This document shows, in pieces, positions 1-10,158 of a stretch of 64,000 nt of DNA (position 1 is its first letter; each line of letters opens with the position of its first letter). The DNA is from an uncultured Clostridium sp. (GTDB lineage: Bacteria > Bacillota > Clostridia > TANB77 > CAG-508). The position numbers were made by a program, and so were the translations under genes. Location of the stretch: the NCBI GenBank assembly GCA_900553685.1, contig USEI01000007.1, forward strand, positions 1 to 64,000, written 5' to 3'. A model generated the notes under the pieces. It was not told the DNA's origin, made no database searches, and saw only the letters and a program-made list of their open reading frames with translations.

Positions 1-3000
1 ATAATACTCCTGTTACTGGTGATACTACTGCTTCATTTCCTTCGTAGCCTTCATAATTTTCTCCTGATGTTGTAGTCCCATTAAACGGTAATCTTATTAC
101 ATGTGTGTAAAAAGCAGGGGATTCTTCTGGATATGGTGCCGATCTTATAGATTCTCCACTACCTGCATTATATTGCAAATGTTCTTCTCCATTAATTTGA
201 ACATGTGTATCGGATATCAAAATATCTCCTGGTTGTAATTCTCCAGCTTCTTCTCTTGTTATAACATATTCTTGAAATAATCCATAAAGTCCATCTGATC
301 CACCAGGGGAACCTGTGTAAGTTCTTCCTTGCATTAGTCCTACTGCTTGCAATACATAAGAAACATAAGTAGAACAATCTATTCTATGTCCTCCACTTCC
401 TGAAGCTTCTTCTAATGTATTGAATAATCCAGCACAACCATGACCATCAGTATGTGGCATATCACTATTATGGCTATTACCCACTCCCCAACAGTATTCA
501 AATTTCAAATCCTCTATTACTTTATGAACTTCTTCTGCTGCAGTTAAAAATTCTTCCACAGAAACTTCTTCTGGTTTTCTTTCAGCTCCAGTATTTTGAT
601 CAACTTCTCCTACTGAATTAGTTAAATTTATAGCATTTACATCAGTGGTATCAAAATGTCCACTCGTATCATATTGACTAGCATCCTTAGAAGTATTTTC
701 TTCACTAGCTGCCGCTCTAATTTTTTCTGTTATTGCTTTTAAAGTATATTTTTCGTTAGCTTCAATATCACCTTTTGAGTGAATCATTGTTCCATATTCT
801 TGTTCTCTTTTATCTATTGAACTTCTAGGATACCCTCCTGATCCTATATCTGGTACTAAAAATTGTAATAATCTTGGCGTTTCATCCGTTAATTCTTCTT
901 TTGTAAAATATCCAAGTTCTACCATTAATTCTTTAAAATCTCTATATATGTAATCTGCATCTAATGTATGAGTATTTTCAAGCATACTAAATGCATTTAA
1001 TGAGTCTTGATTTAATGTTACATTTGCAACATAATCTGATAATTTATATTCTCCGTTTTCAGCATCTGAAGTGTATTTTTCATCATCAAAATTTAATTCA
1101 TATGTAATATCATTTCCTTCTGAGTCTTTTATTTTACTTTCATCAATAGGTCCATATCTTTCAACATCCTCTGATGTTCCATATAATTTTTCTCTTAAGG
1201 CTGTTATAATTTCTGCTGTTTTTGCACTTCCATCATACCTAAAATATTTATTTTGTAAAAACATTTTCTTTATTTCTGTATTTGTTTCTGTTCTTTGTCC
1301 TTCACCTGTTTGCGTAACATTTCCCGTTGTAATAACATTTACGTACACATCTTTTTTTATGTTATAATCTTCATCATCTTCTGCAATATCTGGATAAGCT
1401 GGTTGAAAATCTTCATTAGACACATCTGCAATTTCATATGCTGCCAACTTATTTCCTGCTTCTTTCCATCCTAAATCTTCTGCTTCTTCAGATATTTTTA
1501 TTTTTTCTGCTTTCTTAGATAATTTTATTCCTTTTTCTGCTGCTTCTTCCTCTGTTCCTTCATATGGTTCTGATGATAAATTACCTTGTTCATCTACTTC
1601 ATATAATTTATATTCTCCTTCTTTTTCCGGATTCTCATCTGCTGTATATGTTTCATATAATGTCCATCTTTCTTTCATTAATGCTTCATATTCATAATCA
1701 TAAGTTATAAATTCTTGTGATTCATCCGCAACAAAATATATATCTCTAAACCAATGATTTTCTACTTTAGAAATATATGGTTGATATATTTCTAGACTTG
1801 AAACATCTACTTCTTTTAAGCAATCATAAATTGATTGTATATAATCTCTACATTTTGAACAACATTCTTCTTTGTCTTCTGATTGACTACATATTACTCC
1901 TCCATCTTCTGCTGCTCCCTCACAATCACTTGGACTTGAAATACTAAAGTCTTTCATTATATTCATTGCTTCTTTATTACTAACTCTCCATGAGTTTAAA
2001 AATCCTGTTATTCCTGATTTTGCCGCTTCATAAAAATCATCATAAGAATAATATTCTTCACCTACTTTATAATAACCTACAGCTGTATTTGCATCTTTTT
2101 CTCCTCCGCCAACTGGATGTAATAATAATGTAAGTTGAGTTTCAAATGTTGTAGCCATATCATAAGCTAAATCTGACATCATAGTTGCTAATTGGACAGA
2201 CATTAAAAAGTCTACTGGCATACCATATCTACCAACCCAACCATCTAAGTTATATGTTATTGCATTATTTCCATGTCCTCTTTTTATTTCTAACGTTTTA
2301 GAATCTGTATTTAATGTGATTTTGTCTCCAGAAATTATTGGATGATCTTTATAAAATGTTCCTTCGTTACCTACTATTCCATTATCTATATATATTTCAA
2401 TAAATCCTCTAGTCCAAAATTGTGATAATTGTCCACCACTTAAAAAACTAAGAAAATTTTGACCTAGCCCTATAAGACCATTCCAAAAGCCTCCTGTTCC
2501 ATCTCCAGAAACATGGTTTTGATTTTTTATTGTATATAAATAATTATCTGAAACTAAATATGTATATATAAAATCACTTTTAGCTGTTATTATTTTATCA
2601 TCATTATCTCTAAGCACACCTACATCTTCATCAAGGTTAACCCCATTATCATCTGGTGCTTCTTCATCAATTTGATCTGTATCTGAAACATAATCTGTTA
2701 AAAAACCATATCCCTTTAAGTCATACCCCATTTGTTCTAAATAATCTAATGTATCATATATTTGTTCATTTTCGACATTTAAGGTTTGATCTTCTCCAAA
2801 GAATCTAGCAAATGCATCTCCAATTTTTTTTCCTAAAGCTTTTAATTGTTCCATTACCATACCAGGCATAGCAACAAAAAACATAGCTATTCCTATAATT
2901 ATTATTAATATTACTATAAAAACAAAAACTCCCATAAGTATTGGTGCCAATGCTGCTAATAATGAATGCTTTGCAGCGCCTTTTTTTATTGCTTCTTTTG

Positions 3001-3112
3001 CTACTTTAGCTGCTTCTTTTGCTTTTGAAGTTTTTGATTTTTCTTCTGTTTTTTTCTCTGCTGTTGTAGCTGCATTTGCTATTTCTTCATTATTTTCTTC
3101 ACCCATACGCAT
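1..3112 (-). CDS. Large membrane-anchored NlpC/P60-like (C40) cell-wall peptidase, partial
   Basis: This is an uninterrupted reading frame of at least 1037 codons whose C-terminus lies beyond the left edge. The N-terminus is a charged Ala/Lys/Glu-rich segment, followed by one hydrophobic helix at about residues 48-80 and then a long extracellular part. A Cys-rich patch (about residues 395-420) contains several closely spaced cysteines. Near residues 905-970 there is an NlpC/P60-type catalytic pattern: HRIDCSTYVSYVL with Cys about 913, then LQPGDILIS and DTHVQI with His about 967. The visible end (SPVTGVL) could begin another small beta domain. Two ATGs (3112 and 3106) follow a GAGGT site; 3106 also fits. 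Family knowledge: C40 enzymes cut peptidoglycan stem peptides. Inference: a wall-remodelling enzyme anchored at the cell surface; the middle region is not recognised. Confidence 0.8.
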   Translation of the reverse strand, partial: MRMGEENNEEIANAATTAEKKTEEKSKTSKAKEAAKVAKEAIKKGAAKHSLLAALAPILMGVFVFIVILIIIIGIAMFFVAMPGMVMEQLKALGKKIGDAFARFFGEDQTLNVENEQIYDTLDYLEQMGYDLKGYGFLTDYVSDTDQIDEEAPDDNGVNLDEDVGVLRDNDDKIITAKSDFIYTYLVSDNYLYTIKNQNHVSGDGTGGFWNGLIGLGQNFLSFLSGGQLSQFWTRGFIEIYIDNGIVGNEGTFYKDHPIISGDKITLNTDSKTLEIKRGHGNNAITYNLDGWVGRYGMPVDFLMSVQLATMMSDLAYDMATTFETQLTLLLHPVGGGEKDANTAVGYYKVGEEYYSYDDFYEAAKSGITGFLNSWRVSNKEAMNIMKDFSISSPSDCEGAAEDGGVICSQSEDKEECCSKCRDYIQSIYDCLKEVDVSSLEIYQPYISKVENHWFRDIYFVADESQEFITYDYEYEALMKERWTLYETYTADENPEKEGEYKLYEVDEQGNLSSEPYEGTEEEAAEKGIKLSKKAEKIKISEEAEDLGWKEAGNKLAAYEIADVSNEDFQPAYPDIAEDDEDYNIKKDVYVNVITTGNVTQTGEGQRTETNTEIKKMFLQNKYFRYDGSAKTAEIITALREKLYGTSEDVERYGPIDESKIKDSEGNDITYELNFDDEKYTSDAENGEYKLSDYVANVTLNQDSLNAFSMLENTHTLDADYIYRDFKELMVELGYFTKEELTDETPRLLQFLVPDIGSGGYPRSSIDKREQEYGTMIHSKGDIEANEKYTLKAITEKIRAAASEENTSKDASQYDTSGHFDTTDVNAINLTNSVGEVDQNTGAERKPEEVSVEEFLTAAEEVHKVIEDLKFEYCWGVGNSHNSDMPHTDGHGCAGLFNTLEEASGSGGHRIDCSTYVSYVLQAVGLMQGRTYTGSPGGSDGLYGLFQEYVITREEAGELQPGDILISDTHVQINGEEHLQYNAGSGESIRSAPYPEESPAFYTHVIRLPFNGTTTSGENYEGYEGNEAVVSPVTGVL

Positions 3113-3151
3113 TTTACCTCATTTTAAAAAAAATTATAATATCCTATTTAT

Positions 3152-3180
3152 ATAATACCATAAAAGCGGTATTTTTTCAA
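3152..3180 (-). promoter_or_regulatory. Sigma-A-type promoter of the C40 peptidase gene
   Basis: On the minus strand TTGAAA is followed after exactly 17 nt by TATTAT, about 40 nt upstream of the first start codon. It agrees well with the housekeeping consensus and faces the gene at 3112. Confidence 0.6.
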
Positions 3181-3362
3181 TATTTTCAGCTATTTTATAC
3201 CATTTATATACTATCATTAACCTATATAAATTTCAATAAAATACAAATTTTGTAATAAAAAAGAAAAATAAGTCAAAAAATGTGATTATTTGTAAAATAA
3301 TCACCAAAATTTACTTTTGTCTTATACTTCATATCTTTCATATTTCTTCTCTAATACTTAAT

Positions 3363-3404
3363 ATAAAAAATAAATGTAGACACCTTTTGTATCCACATTT
3401 ATTT
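3363..3404 (-). terminator. Rho-independent terminator after the split transketolase
   Basis: An inverted repeat of about 18 bp pairs AAATAAATGT (3368-3377) with ACATTTATTT (3395-3404) and continues inward through two G-U wobbles to a short A-rich loop. The minus strand then reads into a T run. It lies about 90 nt beyond the stop codon at 3491. The rest of the 3113-3490 gap is AT-rich and holds only the divergent promoter described separately. Confidence 0.75.
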
Positions 3405-3490
3405 AATAATTTCTTTTTATTTCAATATACATCATAATTTTGAGTTTTACTTGAAAACTCTGCTTTTCATATGTTCTATTTTTATATATT

Positions 3491-4423
3491 TTAATCTCTT
3501 TTTACCTCTTCAATGATTTCTTTACTTGTTAATCCAAAATATTTTAATAAAGCTTGGGCATTTCCAGATTTTCCAAAACAATCTTTCATTCCCAATCTAA
3601 TCAATTTTGCAGGATATTTATCTGTTAATACTTCTGAAATTGCTGTTCCTAGTCCTCCTATAACACTATGTTCTTCTATTGATATAAGTTTCTCTGTTTC
3701 TTTAGCTGATTTTATTATTATCTCTTTATCTATTGGCTTTATTGTATGAATGTCTATTACTCTTATATTTATTCCTTCTTTTTCTAATTCCTCTTTTGCT
3801 TTTAATGCTTCCGCTACCATCATTCCTGTTGCAAATATTGTTGCTCTTTTTCCTTCTCCAAATTGAATTGCTTTTCCAAGTTCAAATTTAGTACTTTCAT
3901 CATATATCACAGGTGTTGCTGCTCTTCCGAATCTTATATACACTGGTCCTTTTATTTTAGCTGCTTCTTTTACAGCCCATTTGCTCTGAGTATCATCACT
4001 TGGAGATATTACTGTCATGTTTGGAAGTCCTCTCATTAAATTTATATCTTCTAACATTTGATGTGTTGCACCATCTTCTCCAACTGTAATTCCAGCATGT
4101 GTTGCACATATTTTTACATTTAAATTTGGATAGCATATACTATTTCTAATTTGGTCATATACTCTTCCTGTTGCAAATACTGCAAATGTACTTGCAAATG
4201 GTATTTTATTGCAAGTTGCAAATCCTGCTGCTGTTGCCATCATATCTTGTTCTGCAATCCCCATATCAAAGAATCTTTCTGGAAATTCTTTTGCAAAAAT
4301 ATTAGTTTTTGTTGCTCCTGCTAGGTCTGCATCTAATACCACTACATCTTTATTTTCTCTTCCTAGTTCTGCTAAGGCTTCTCCATAGCTTTGTCTAGTA
4401 GCTTTTTTATTTTCAAAATTCAT
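3491..4423 (-). CDS. Transketolase, C-terminal subunit
   Basis: The 310-residue protein carries the pyrimidine-binding and C-terminal domains of transketolase. Visible are the start of the Pyr domain (ATRQSYGEAL), the GIAEQDM motif with the glutamate that activates thiamine diphosphate, and the C-terminal domain with EEHSVIGGLG. A perfect AGGAGG lies 9 nt before the ATG. The N-terminal half is encoded upstream by a separate gene with its own start, so this is the natural two-subunit form seen in many Clostridia and archaea and not a broken gene. Role: transfer of two-carbon ketol units in the non-oxidative pentose phosphate pathway. Subunit assignment is secure; substrate preference is not shown by sequence. 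Confidence 0.93.
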   Translation of the reverse strand: MNFENKKATRQSYGEALAELGRENKDVVVLDADLAGATKTNIFAKEFPERFFDMGIAEQDMMATAAGFATCNKIPFASTFAVFATGRVYDQIRNSICYPNLNVKICATHAGITVGEDGATHQMLEDINLMRGLPNMTVISPSDDTQSKWAVKEAAKIKGPVYIRFGRAATPVIYDESTKFELGKAIQFGEGKRATIFATGMMVAEALKAKEELEKEGINIRVIDIHTIKPIDKEIIIKSAKETEKLISIEEHSVIGGLGTAISEVLTDKYPAKLIRLGMKDCFGKSGNAQALLKYFGLTSKEIIEEVKRD

Positions 4424-4568
4424 ATAATTTCCTCCTAACTTTGACTATTTCATTAAATATTAAAGCTTTCTTTTATTTCACTAAATATTTTTTAATTTAT
4501 ATAACTTACATAGTCTATTTACTAGTTAATCTATATAAAAATATAGATAATACTTGTTATTAATTTAT

Positions 4569-5390
4569 TTAAACTAATTCTTCTAATGCTATTTTATATT
4601 CTTCTTCATTTGGAGCTTTGCCGTGCCATCCTGCTTTGTTTTCCATATAAGATACTCCTTTTCCTTTCAATGTTTTTGCAATTATTACTGATGGTTTTCC
4701 TTTTGTTTCTTTTGCTTGTTCAAAAGCTTTTAAGATTTCTTCAAAATCATGTCCATTTATTACTATTGTATTAAATCCAAAACTTTCAAATTTTTTATCT
4801 ATAGGGTATGGATTCATTACTTCTCTTACTTTTCCATCAATTTGTAGATCATTATTATCTACTATTGCACACAGATTATCTAATTTATAATGGCTTGAAG
4901 TCATTGCAGCTTCCCAAATTTGTCCTTCTTCTATTTCTCCATCACCCATTATGCAATAAACTCTATAATTTTTTCCATCTAGTTTAGCACTTAACGCCAT
5001 TCCATTTGCTACTGATAATCCTTGTCCTAAAGAACCTGATGTCATATCTACTCCTGGTATTTTTTTCATATCTGGATGTCCTTGCAAATAACTATCCACT
5101 TTTCTAAAAGTCTTTAAATCTTCTTTTGGGATAAATCCTTTTTCTGCTAATGCTGAATATAATGCTGGTGAACAATGCCCTTTTGATAAAACCAATCTGT
5201 CTCTATTTTCATCTTTAGGATTATTTATATCTACATTTAATTCTGAAAAATATAGTGCTGTTAAAACATCAGTTATTGATAAAGAGCCGCCTGGATGTCC
5301 TGAAGATGCACTATATACCATTTCTACTATATTTCTTCTTATATTTTTTGCTTTTGTTTTTAATTCTTCTATTTTTGAGTTTTCTAACAT
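4569..5390 (-). CDS. Transketolase, N-terminal subunit
   Basis: The 273-residue protein matches the thiamine-diphosphate-binding half of transketolase: SSGHPGGSLSI near residue 30, LSKGHCSPALY near 70, GSLGQGLSVANG near 118, and the cofactor and Mg site GDGEIEEGQIWEA through DNNDLQIDG at about 150-185. It precedes the C-terminal subunit by 145 nt. That gap contains a hairpin (ATCTATAT/ATATAGAT) with no T-run, so the two are probably cotranscribed. AGGAG lies upstream of the ATG. The two chains together form the active site of the pentose-phosphate enzyme. Confidence 0.93.
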   Translation of the reverse strand: MLENSKIEELKTKAKNIRRNIVEMVYSASSGHPGGSLSITDVLTALYFSELNVDINNPKDENRDRLVLSKGHCSPALYSALAEKGFIPKEDLKTFRKVDSYLQGHPDMKKIPGVDMTSGSLGQGLSVANGMALSAKLDGKNYRVYCIMGDGEIEEGQIWEAAMTSSHYKLDNLCAIVDNNDLQIDGKVREVMNPYPIDKKFESFGFNTIVINGHDFEEILKAFEQAKETKGKPSVIIAKTLKGKGVSYMENKAGWHGKAPNEEEYKIALEELV

Positions 5391-5408
5391 AAATACACAC
5401 TCCTTTTT

Positions 5409-5429
5409 AAATGTATTTACTATACATTT
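5409..5429. repeat. Small palindrome in the transketolase leader
   Basis: AAATGTAT and ATACATTT are perfect inverted repeats separated by 5 nt, immediately upstream of the ribosome binding site of the transketolase N-subunit gene. It may be an operator or an RNA hairpin; no regulator is indicated. Confidence 0.3.
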
Positions 5430-5656
5430 ATTAATAAAATATTATAATCAAACTCATTATATATTATTAATTTTTCTTAAGCAAGAAAAATTATATTTTT
5501 ATATTTTAGCAATATCTAAAAGTAGCTTACTTTAAGGTATTCTATGTTCTTTGAATTTTCTGTGCTTAAAATATGTCTTTTATGTTCCTTAAAAAATTTT
5601 ATTAAATATTTTATAAATTTTTTATATATTATAATTCTTGAGAGCTTTCCTGTTAT

Positions 5657-5694
5657 ATAAAAAAAGATGGTAATTTTTTATTACCACCTTTTCT
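5657..5694 (-). terminator. Rho-independent terminator after the 218-residue membrane protein
   Basis: The minus strand reads AAAAGGTGGTAAT, a five-base A loop, ATTACCATCTTTT and then a run of Ts, a 13-bp stem with one G-U pair. It lies about 75 nt past the stop at 5769. The remaining part of the 5391-5768 gap is AT-rich without other recognisable signals. Confidence 0.85.
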
Positions 5695-5768
5695 TATTAT
5701 TTATTAATTCATTTATCTAATTAAATATTTTATTCATTAACTAAACCAAATAAATCTAAAATTATTGT

Positions 5769-6425
5769 CTAAAATGGGAAAATTCCAAACAAATATCCTT
5801 TTGGCATATACCAAATAATTAATCCTGCTCCTATTGCATAACCCCACCAAGGCACTGATGAAAGTAGTTGAACAATCCAATTCCAAGCATTTCCACCTGC
5901 TGTTGCTACTCCATCCCAACTAAATAAATCTGTAAGTTTTACTCCTAAAAATGTAGCTTGTGATAAATCCATTCCGAATACATCTGTTAAGTCTATTTCC
6001 CAACCTAATATACTTATAATATTAGCTTTATCAGGCAATTCGTCCACCATAGCCATTTCATATTTTCTGATTTCGCTACCTTTAAATTTTATTTGATATT
6101 CCTTGGTAGCTCCTGGCTCTATATCACTTACTTCTATGTATTTAGTTAATCCAAGTAACCCTCTTTTACTATATAAATCTAATTTTATCCATTTTTTCCC
6201 TGATGGATATGATGAATTATTAGATACTTTTATTTGTAAATATCCATTTACATTTGAAGCCTTTCCTGAAACTTCATCTATTGATATATCTGAATTTTGA
6301 CTTGTTATACTTCCAGTCATCTTTTCATACATATTTTCTAGCAAACTATTTTCTAACACATAAGAAAGAAACATAAACCCAATTATTGCTAGTAAATATA
6401 AAAAGAAGGTTTTCATTCTATCCAT
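5769..6425 (-). CDS. Membrane protein with extracellular beta-rich domain, unknown function
   Basis: Residues 1-25 form an uncleaved-looking signal anchor (FFLYLLAIIGFMFL). Residues about 50-125 look like a beta-sandwich of the FxLYD/FN3 kind: alternating strands with VNGYLQIKVSNNSS, WIKLDLYSKRGLL and IEPGATKEYQIKF. A second hydrophobic segment (WWGYAIGAGLIIWYM) is near residues 188-208. AAGGGG precedes the ATG. It stands alone between addA and the transketolase genes with its own terminator. I do not recognise a specific family; the beta-domain assignment is inference. Confidence 0.7.
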   Translation of the reverse strand: MDRMKTFFLYLLAIIGFMFLSYVLENSLLENMYEKMTGSITSQNSDISIDEVSGKASNVNGYLQIKVSNNSSYPSGKKWIKLDLYSKRGLLGLTKYIEVSDIEPGATKEYQIKFKGSEIRKYEMAMVDELPDKANIISILGWEIDLTDVFGMDLSQATFLGVKLTDLFSWDGVATAGGNAWNWIVQLLSSVPWWGYAIGAGLIIWYMPKGYLFGIFPF

Positions 6426-6498
6426 AATTTTTCCCCTTTATTTCCATATTACGACATATTTATTATACATCAGAATATTAAATTTGTAAACCTCCTTG

Positions 6499-9400
6499 CT
6501 AAATCTTTACTTCTATCTCTTTATCTAAGTATAAAGAATAAATATATACTTCTGATACTTTTTTATTCAATGCCTCTTCTAAAGCTTCTTTATATATCTT
6601 TAATTGATTTAAATACTTATTTACTAAACTTTCTTCATTTCCATCTTTAACAAAATCCGTCTTGTAATCAACTAAAATTATTTCTCCATTTATTTTTATT
6701 GCATATAAATCTATAATTCCTTGTACTAAAATAGTTTGATTATCTGCTTCTTCGTAAATTTCTCTTGCTAAAATTTTTTTACAAAAAGCCTTTTCTTTAT
6801 CTATATTTTGGCAATTCTTAATTTTTTCAAAAATATTTGATTTTGTAAAATTCATAACTTTATTAAGATTTATATGTTTTGATTCTTCATAAGTAAAAAT
6901 ATTTTTTTCTATAAGTTCTTGTTTTAATTCCTCAAGTTTTTCTAAATTATAGTTTTCTTTAAAATTAATTTTTTGCATAAATAAATGCATTAGAGTTCCC
7001 TTTTTGCTAGCTGATATCATTTCCTCTTCCTGCATAAAACTTGGAGTTAAAGACTCTATTCCTATCTCTTTATTATTTATGTTTTCAAAATCTAGTTCAC
7101 TTTCAATAAAACTTTCTTGTTTCATTTCCTTTATTTTACTAACAGTACTTTTTATAGGAAGCATTGTGGCTATTTTTTCTTTATATTGCCAATTAAAAAC
7201 TTTTCTTATCTTATCAATATCTATTTTTTTATCAAAATCAAATTTTCTAATTTCTTCTTTTCTTGCTTCAGATTTTAAAGATAATATTTCATTTTTAGAA
7301 TATTTTTTTACCTCTATTAAATTCGATAAATTACCTGATAAAATCACAAGTTCTATCCAATCTAAATATGAAATATATTTTTTTAGTAATATTGGATTTA
7401 TCTTTTCATTTTCTGAATTATATACATTTAATAATTCTTGTTTTTTTTCTAAATCTTTTTGATATTCTTTTACAGTTCCTGTAATTATCAGTTTTTCTTT
7501 TGCTCTAGTAAGTGCAACATATAAAATTCTCATCTCTTCTGAAATGGTTTCTTCTTTTATAATTATTTTAATAGCATCTTTAGCAGAAGTAGAATATTCT
7601 ATCATTTTTTCATAGTCTATATATTGTGGTCCTATCCCCATTTTTTGATGTAATAAAATATTAGAATTTAAATCTTGTAAATTAATTTTCTTTGAAGTTC
7701 CTGATAAAATCACAATTGGAAATTCTAATCCTTTACTTTTATGTATACTCATTATTCTTACTACATTTTCATTTTCTCCAATTACTTTTGCAGCAGTCAT
7801 ATCACTATTTCCGCTTCTTAATTTTTCAACAAATTTTATAAAATTAAATAAACCTTTAAAACTTGTTTTCTCATATTCTTTTGCTCTTTCAAATAACATT
7901 TTTAAGTTTGCTTGTCTTATAGTTCCATTTGGCATTAGACCAACATAATTATAAAAATTAGTATCTGTATAAATTTTCCAAATAAGTTCTGCTAAGCTCA
8001 AATAATCTGTTTCTTCTCTCCAGTTTTCTATTTTTTCTATAAAATCATCTAATTTTTCTTTTATTTGTCCTTCTAAATTATTTTTTGCAACTTTTAAGCT
8101 TTCATAAAAACTAGTATCTCTGCTGCAAAGTCTAATTTTCAGTAATTCATTATCTGTAAATCCGCCTATTTCTGAACGTAAAACAGAAACCAAAGAAATA
8201 TCATCTATTGGGTTATCCAAAATCTTTAATACATTAATTATAGTTTGAATTTCTATAGTATCTAAATATTCATTAGATGCTTCTGAGTATACTGGTATAC
8301 CTCTTTTTAAAAGTTCTCTTTCATAAATTGGCGCTACTTTTGATGTTGCTCTTAATAAAATTACAATATCTTTAAATGTTACTTCTCTATAGCCTATTTT
8401 TTTATCTTTAACCTTTACTTTAGACGAAATTATTTCTTCTATTTTATTTGCTACAAGCTTTGCTTCAACTTCTTCTTTTTCAATATATTTATTTTCTTTT
8501 AAAATTTCGTCTTGTTCTTCTTCATCATAATCCTCTTTTAATTCTATAATATTTAATTCTGCTTTTCCTAAAATATCTTTTTTTGTTTCATCAAAGTCTG
8601 CCCCTAAATTTAAAAATTCTGTTTCATTATATTCAATATCTCCTAACTTTCTACTCATTATGTTTTTAAATACAGTATTAGTTATATCTAATACATTTTT
8701 TCTACTTCTAAAATTTTTAAATAATTGAATTTTTAATCCTTTTTCGTTTCCATCTAAAGAATATTTTTCATATTTATCTAAAAATAATTCTGGACAAGCT
8801 TGCCTAAATTTATATATACTTTGTTTAACATCACCAACCATAAATAAATTATTGCCTCTTGATACAGTTTTTAAAATATATTCCTGCACTTCATTACTAT
8901 CTTGATATTCATCAATAGCTATCTCTTCAAATTTCTGTTGATACTTTTTTGCTACTTCTGTTGGTACATAATTTCCATTCTCATCCTTTTTTACTAATAT
9001 TTTTAAAGCATAATGCTCTATATCGTTAAAATCTATAATATTTCTTTCTCTTTTTTTAAGTTTAAATTTTTTGTCAAACTCTAATATTACTTCTTTTAAT
9101 ATTTTTAAAATTTCATACATTTTATATATATCATTATAAGCATTTTTAGAATCATATACTAAAGTCTCTTTTGCATTTTTCATTAACTTATTCTTTACAG
9201 TATCTCTTGCTTTTTTTGCCTCATCTTTTGCATCTAATGTAATTTTTCTGTCTACAGGCCATGATTTGAATTTTATTTCATTCACAAATTTATAAGCTTC
9301 ATCCCAAGATATTTCAGTTTTTTCATATAAAGTTTCCAAAATTTCTATATCTGAAACTATAGTTAAATAGTATTTTTCTAATTCTATATATTTTTCTATC

Positions 9401-10101
9401 TTACTTTGGATAATTTTTAAACTATTTATTCCATCTATAATTTCTTCTTTAAGACTTTCAATTAAAACTTCTCCCCAAATACTTTTAGAAAAATCCTTAT
9501 TTTTTTCATCAGCTTTAAAAGCATTTATTTTTTCTATAAGCCATTCGTTTGGAAATGGAGCACTTTGCATAAATCTATATATTTTAAGTACAATATCTTT
9601 TAATGCCTCATCTCCTCTATACCCAGTATAAGTATTTACTAACTTTGCAAAATTTTCATCTTCTGATTCATATAGTTCTTCAAAAACATCTTCTATTACT
9701 TCTTGTTTTAATAATTCTATTTCTTCTTCAGTTCCTATTCTAAAATTTGCCGATAAATCTATTTCAAAAAAATTATTTTTTATTACTTCTAAACAAAATG
9801 AATGTATTGTACAAATATCTGCTTTTCCTAAAAGAATTACCTGTTTTTGAAGTTCCTTATTCTCAGGTTCTTCATCTATTTTTTTATATATTGCTTCTAA
9901 AACTCTTTCTCTCATTTCTGAAGCCGCAGCATTTGTAAATGTTACAACTAGTAGTTTGTCTATATCAATTCCGTCATTTAATATTTTTTGAATTATACGT
10001 TCTACTAAAACAGCAGTTTTTCCACTTCCGGCAGCTGCTGCAACTAATATATTAGAATTTTTTTTATAAATTGCATCTTCTTGTTCTTTAGTCCAATTCA
10101 T
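6499..10101 (-). CDS. addA: ATP-dependent helicase/nuclease AddA
   Basis: At 1200 residues it has the normal AddA length. Walker A is AAAAGSGKTAVLVERI near residue 18; the UvrD-type Walker B IDEYQDSN is near 400; SF1 motifs continue through MRILYVALTRAKEKL near 850. The RecB-family nuclease ends the protein with GIIDLY and LVDYKTD at about 1127-1150. AddAB processes double-strand ends up to Chi sites for recombination. AddB is normally encoded directly upstream, but here a divergent plus-strand gene stands there, so addB must be elsewhere or absent. An AAAGGAT site precedes the ATG, and a good promoter is present at 10128-10156. Confidence 0.96.
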   Translation of the reverse strand: MNWTKEQEDAIYKKNSNILVAAAAGSGKTAVLVERIIQKILNDGIDIDKLLVVTFTNAAASEMRERVLEAIYKKIDEEPENKELQKQVILLGKADICTIHSFCLEVIKNNFFEIDLSANFRIGTEEEIELLKQEVIEDVFEELYESEDENFAKLVNTYTGYRGDEALKDIVLKIYRFMQSAPFPNEWLIEKINAFKADEKNKDFSKSIWGEVLIESLKEEIIDGINSLKIIQSKIEKYIELEKYYLTIVSDIEILETLYEKTEISWDEAYKFVNEIKFKSWPVDRKITLDAKDEAKKARDTVKNKLMKNAKETLVYDSKNAYNDIYKMYEILKILKEVILEFDKKFKLKKRERNIIDFNDIEHYALKILVKKDENGNYVPTEVAKKYQQKFEEIAIDEYQDSNEVQEYILKTVSRGNNLFMVGDVKQSIYKFRQACPELFLDKYEKYSLDGNEKGLKIQLFKNFRSRKNVLDITNTVFKNIMSRKLGDIEYNETEFLNLGADFDETKKDILGKAELNIIELKEDYDEEEQDEILKENKYIEKEEVEAKLVANKIEEIISSKVKVKDKKIGYREVTFKDIVILLRATSKVAPIYERELLKRGIPVYSEASNEYLDTIEIQTIINVLKILDNPIDDISLVSVLRSEIGGFTDNELLKIRLCSRDTSFYESLKVAKNNLEGQIKEKLDDFIEKIENWREETDYLSLAELIWKIYTDTNFYNYVGLMPNGTIRQANLKMLFERAKEYEKTSFKGLFNFIKFVEKLRSGNSDMTAAKVIGENENVVRIMSIHKSKGLEFPIVILSGTSKKINLQDLNSNILLHQKMGIGPQYIDYEKMIEYSTSAKDAIKIIIKEETISEEMRILYVALTRAKEKLIITGTVKEYQKDLEKKQELLNVYNSENEKINPILLKKYISYLDWIELVILSGNLSNLIEVKKYSKNEILSLKSEARKEEIRKFDFDKKIDIDKIRKVFNWQYKEKIATMLPIKSTVSKIKEMKQESFIESELDFENINNKEIGIESLTPSFMQEEEMISASKKGTLMHLFMQKINFKENYNLEKLEELKQELIEKNIFTYEESKHINLNKVMNFTKSNIFEKIKNCQNIDKEKAFCKKILAREIYEEADNQTILVQGIIDLYAIKINGEIILVDYKTDFVKDGNEESLVNKYLNQLKIYKEALEEALNKKVSEVYIYSLYLDKEIEVKI

Positions 10102-10127
10102 TTTTCATATCCTTTACATACTTATTT

Positions 10128-10156
10128 TATATAAGTATATTATAATATTTTTTCAA
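10128..10156 (-). promoter_or_regulatory. Sigma-A-type promoter of addA
   Basis: On the minus strand TTGAAA is followed by a 17-nt spacer and TATATA, 27 nt before the addA ATG. Confidence 0.6.
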
Positions 10157-10158
10157 GT

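Noticed and set aside
1071..1367. 98-residue plus-strand ORF
   Set aside because: Antisense to the open frame of the C40 peptidase, with no ribosome binding site.
3491..5390. Frameshifted or broken transketolase
   Set aside because: The two halves have separate ribosome binding sites and a 145-nt gap, and match the natural two-subunit transketolase.
7004..7462. 152-residue plus-strand ORF opposite addA
   Set aside because: It lies wholly antisense to a well-supported conserved gene, has low-complexity composition and no ribosome binding site.
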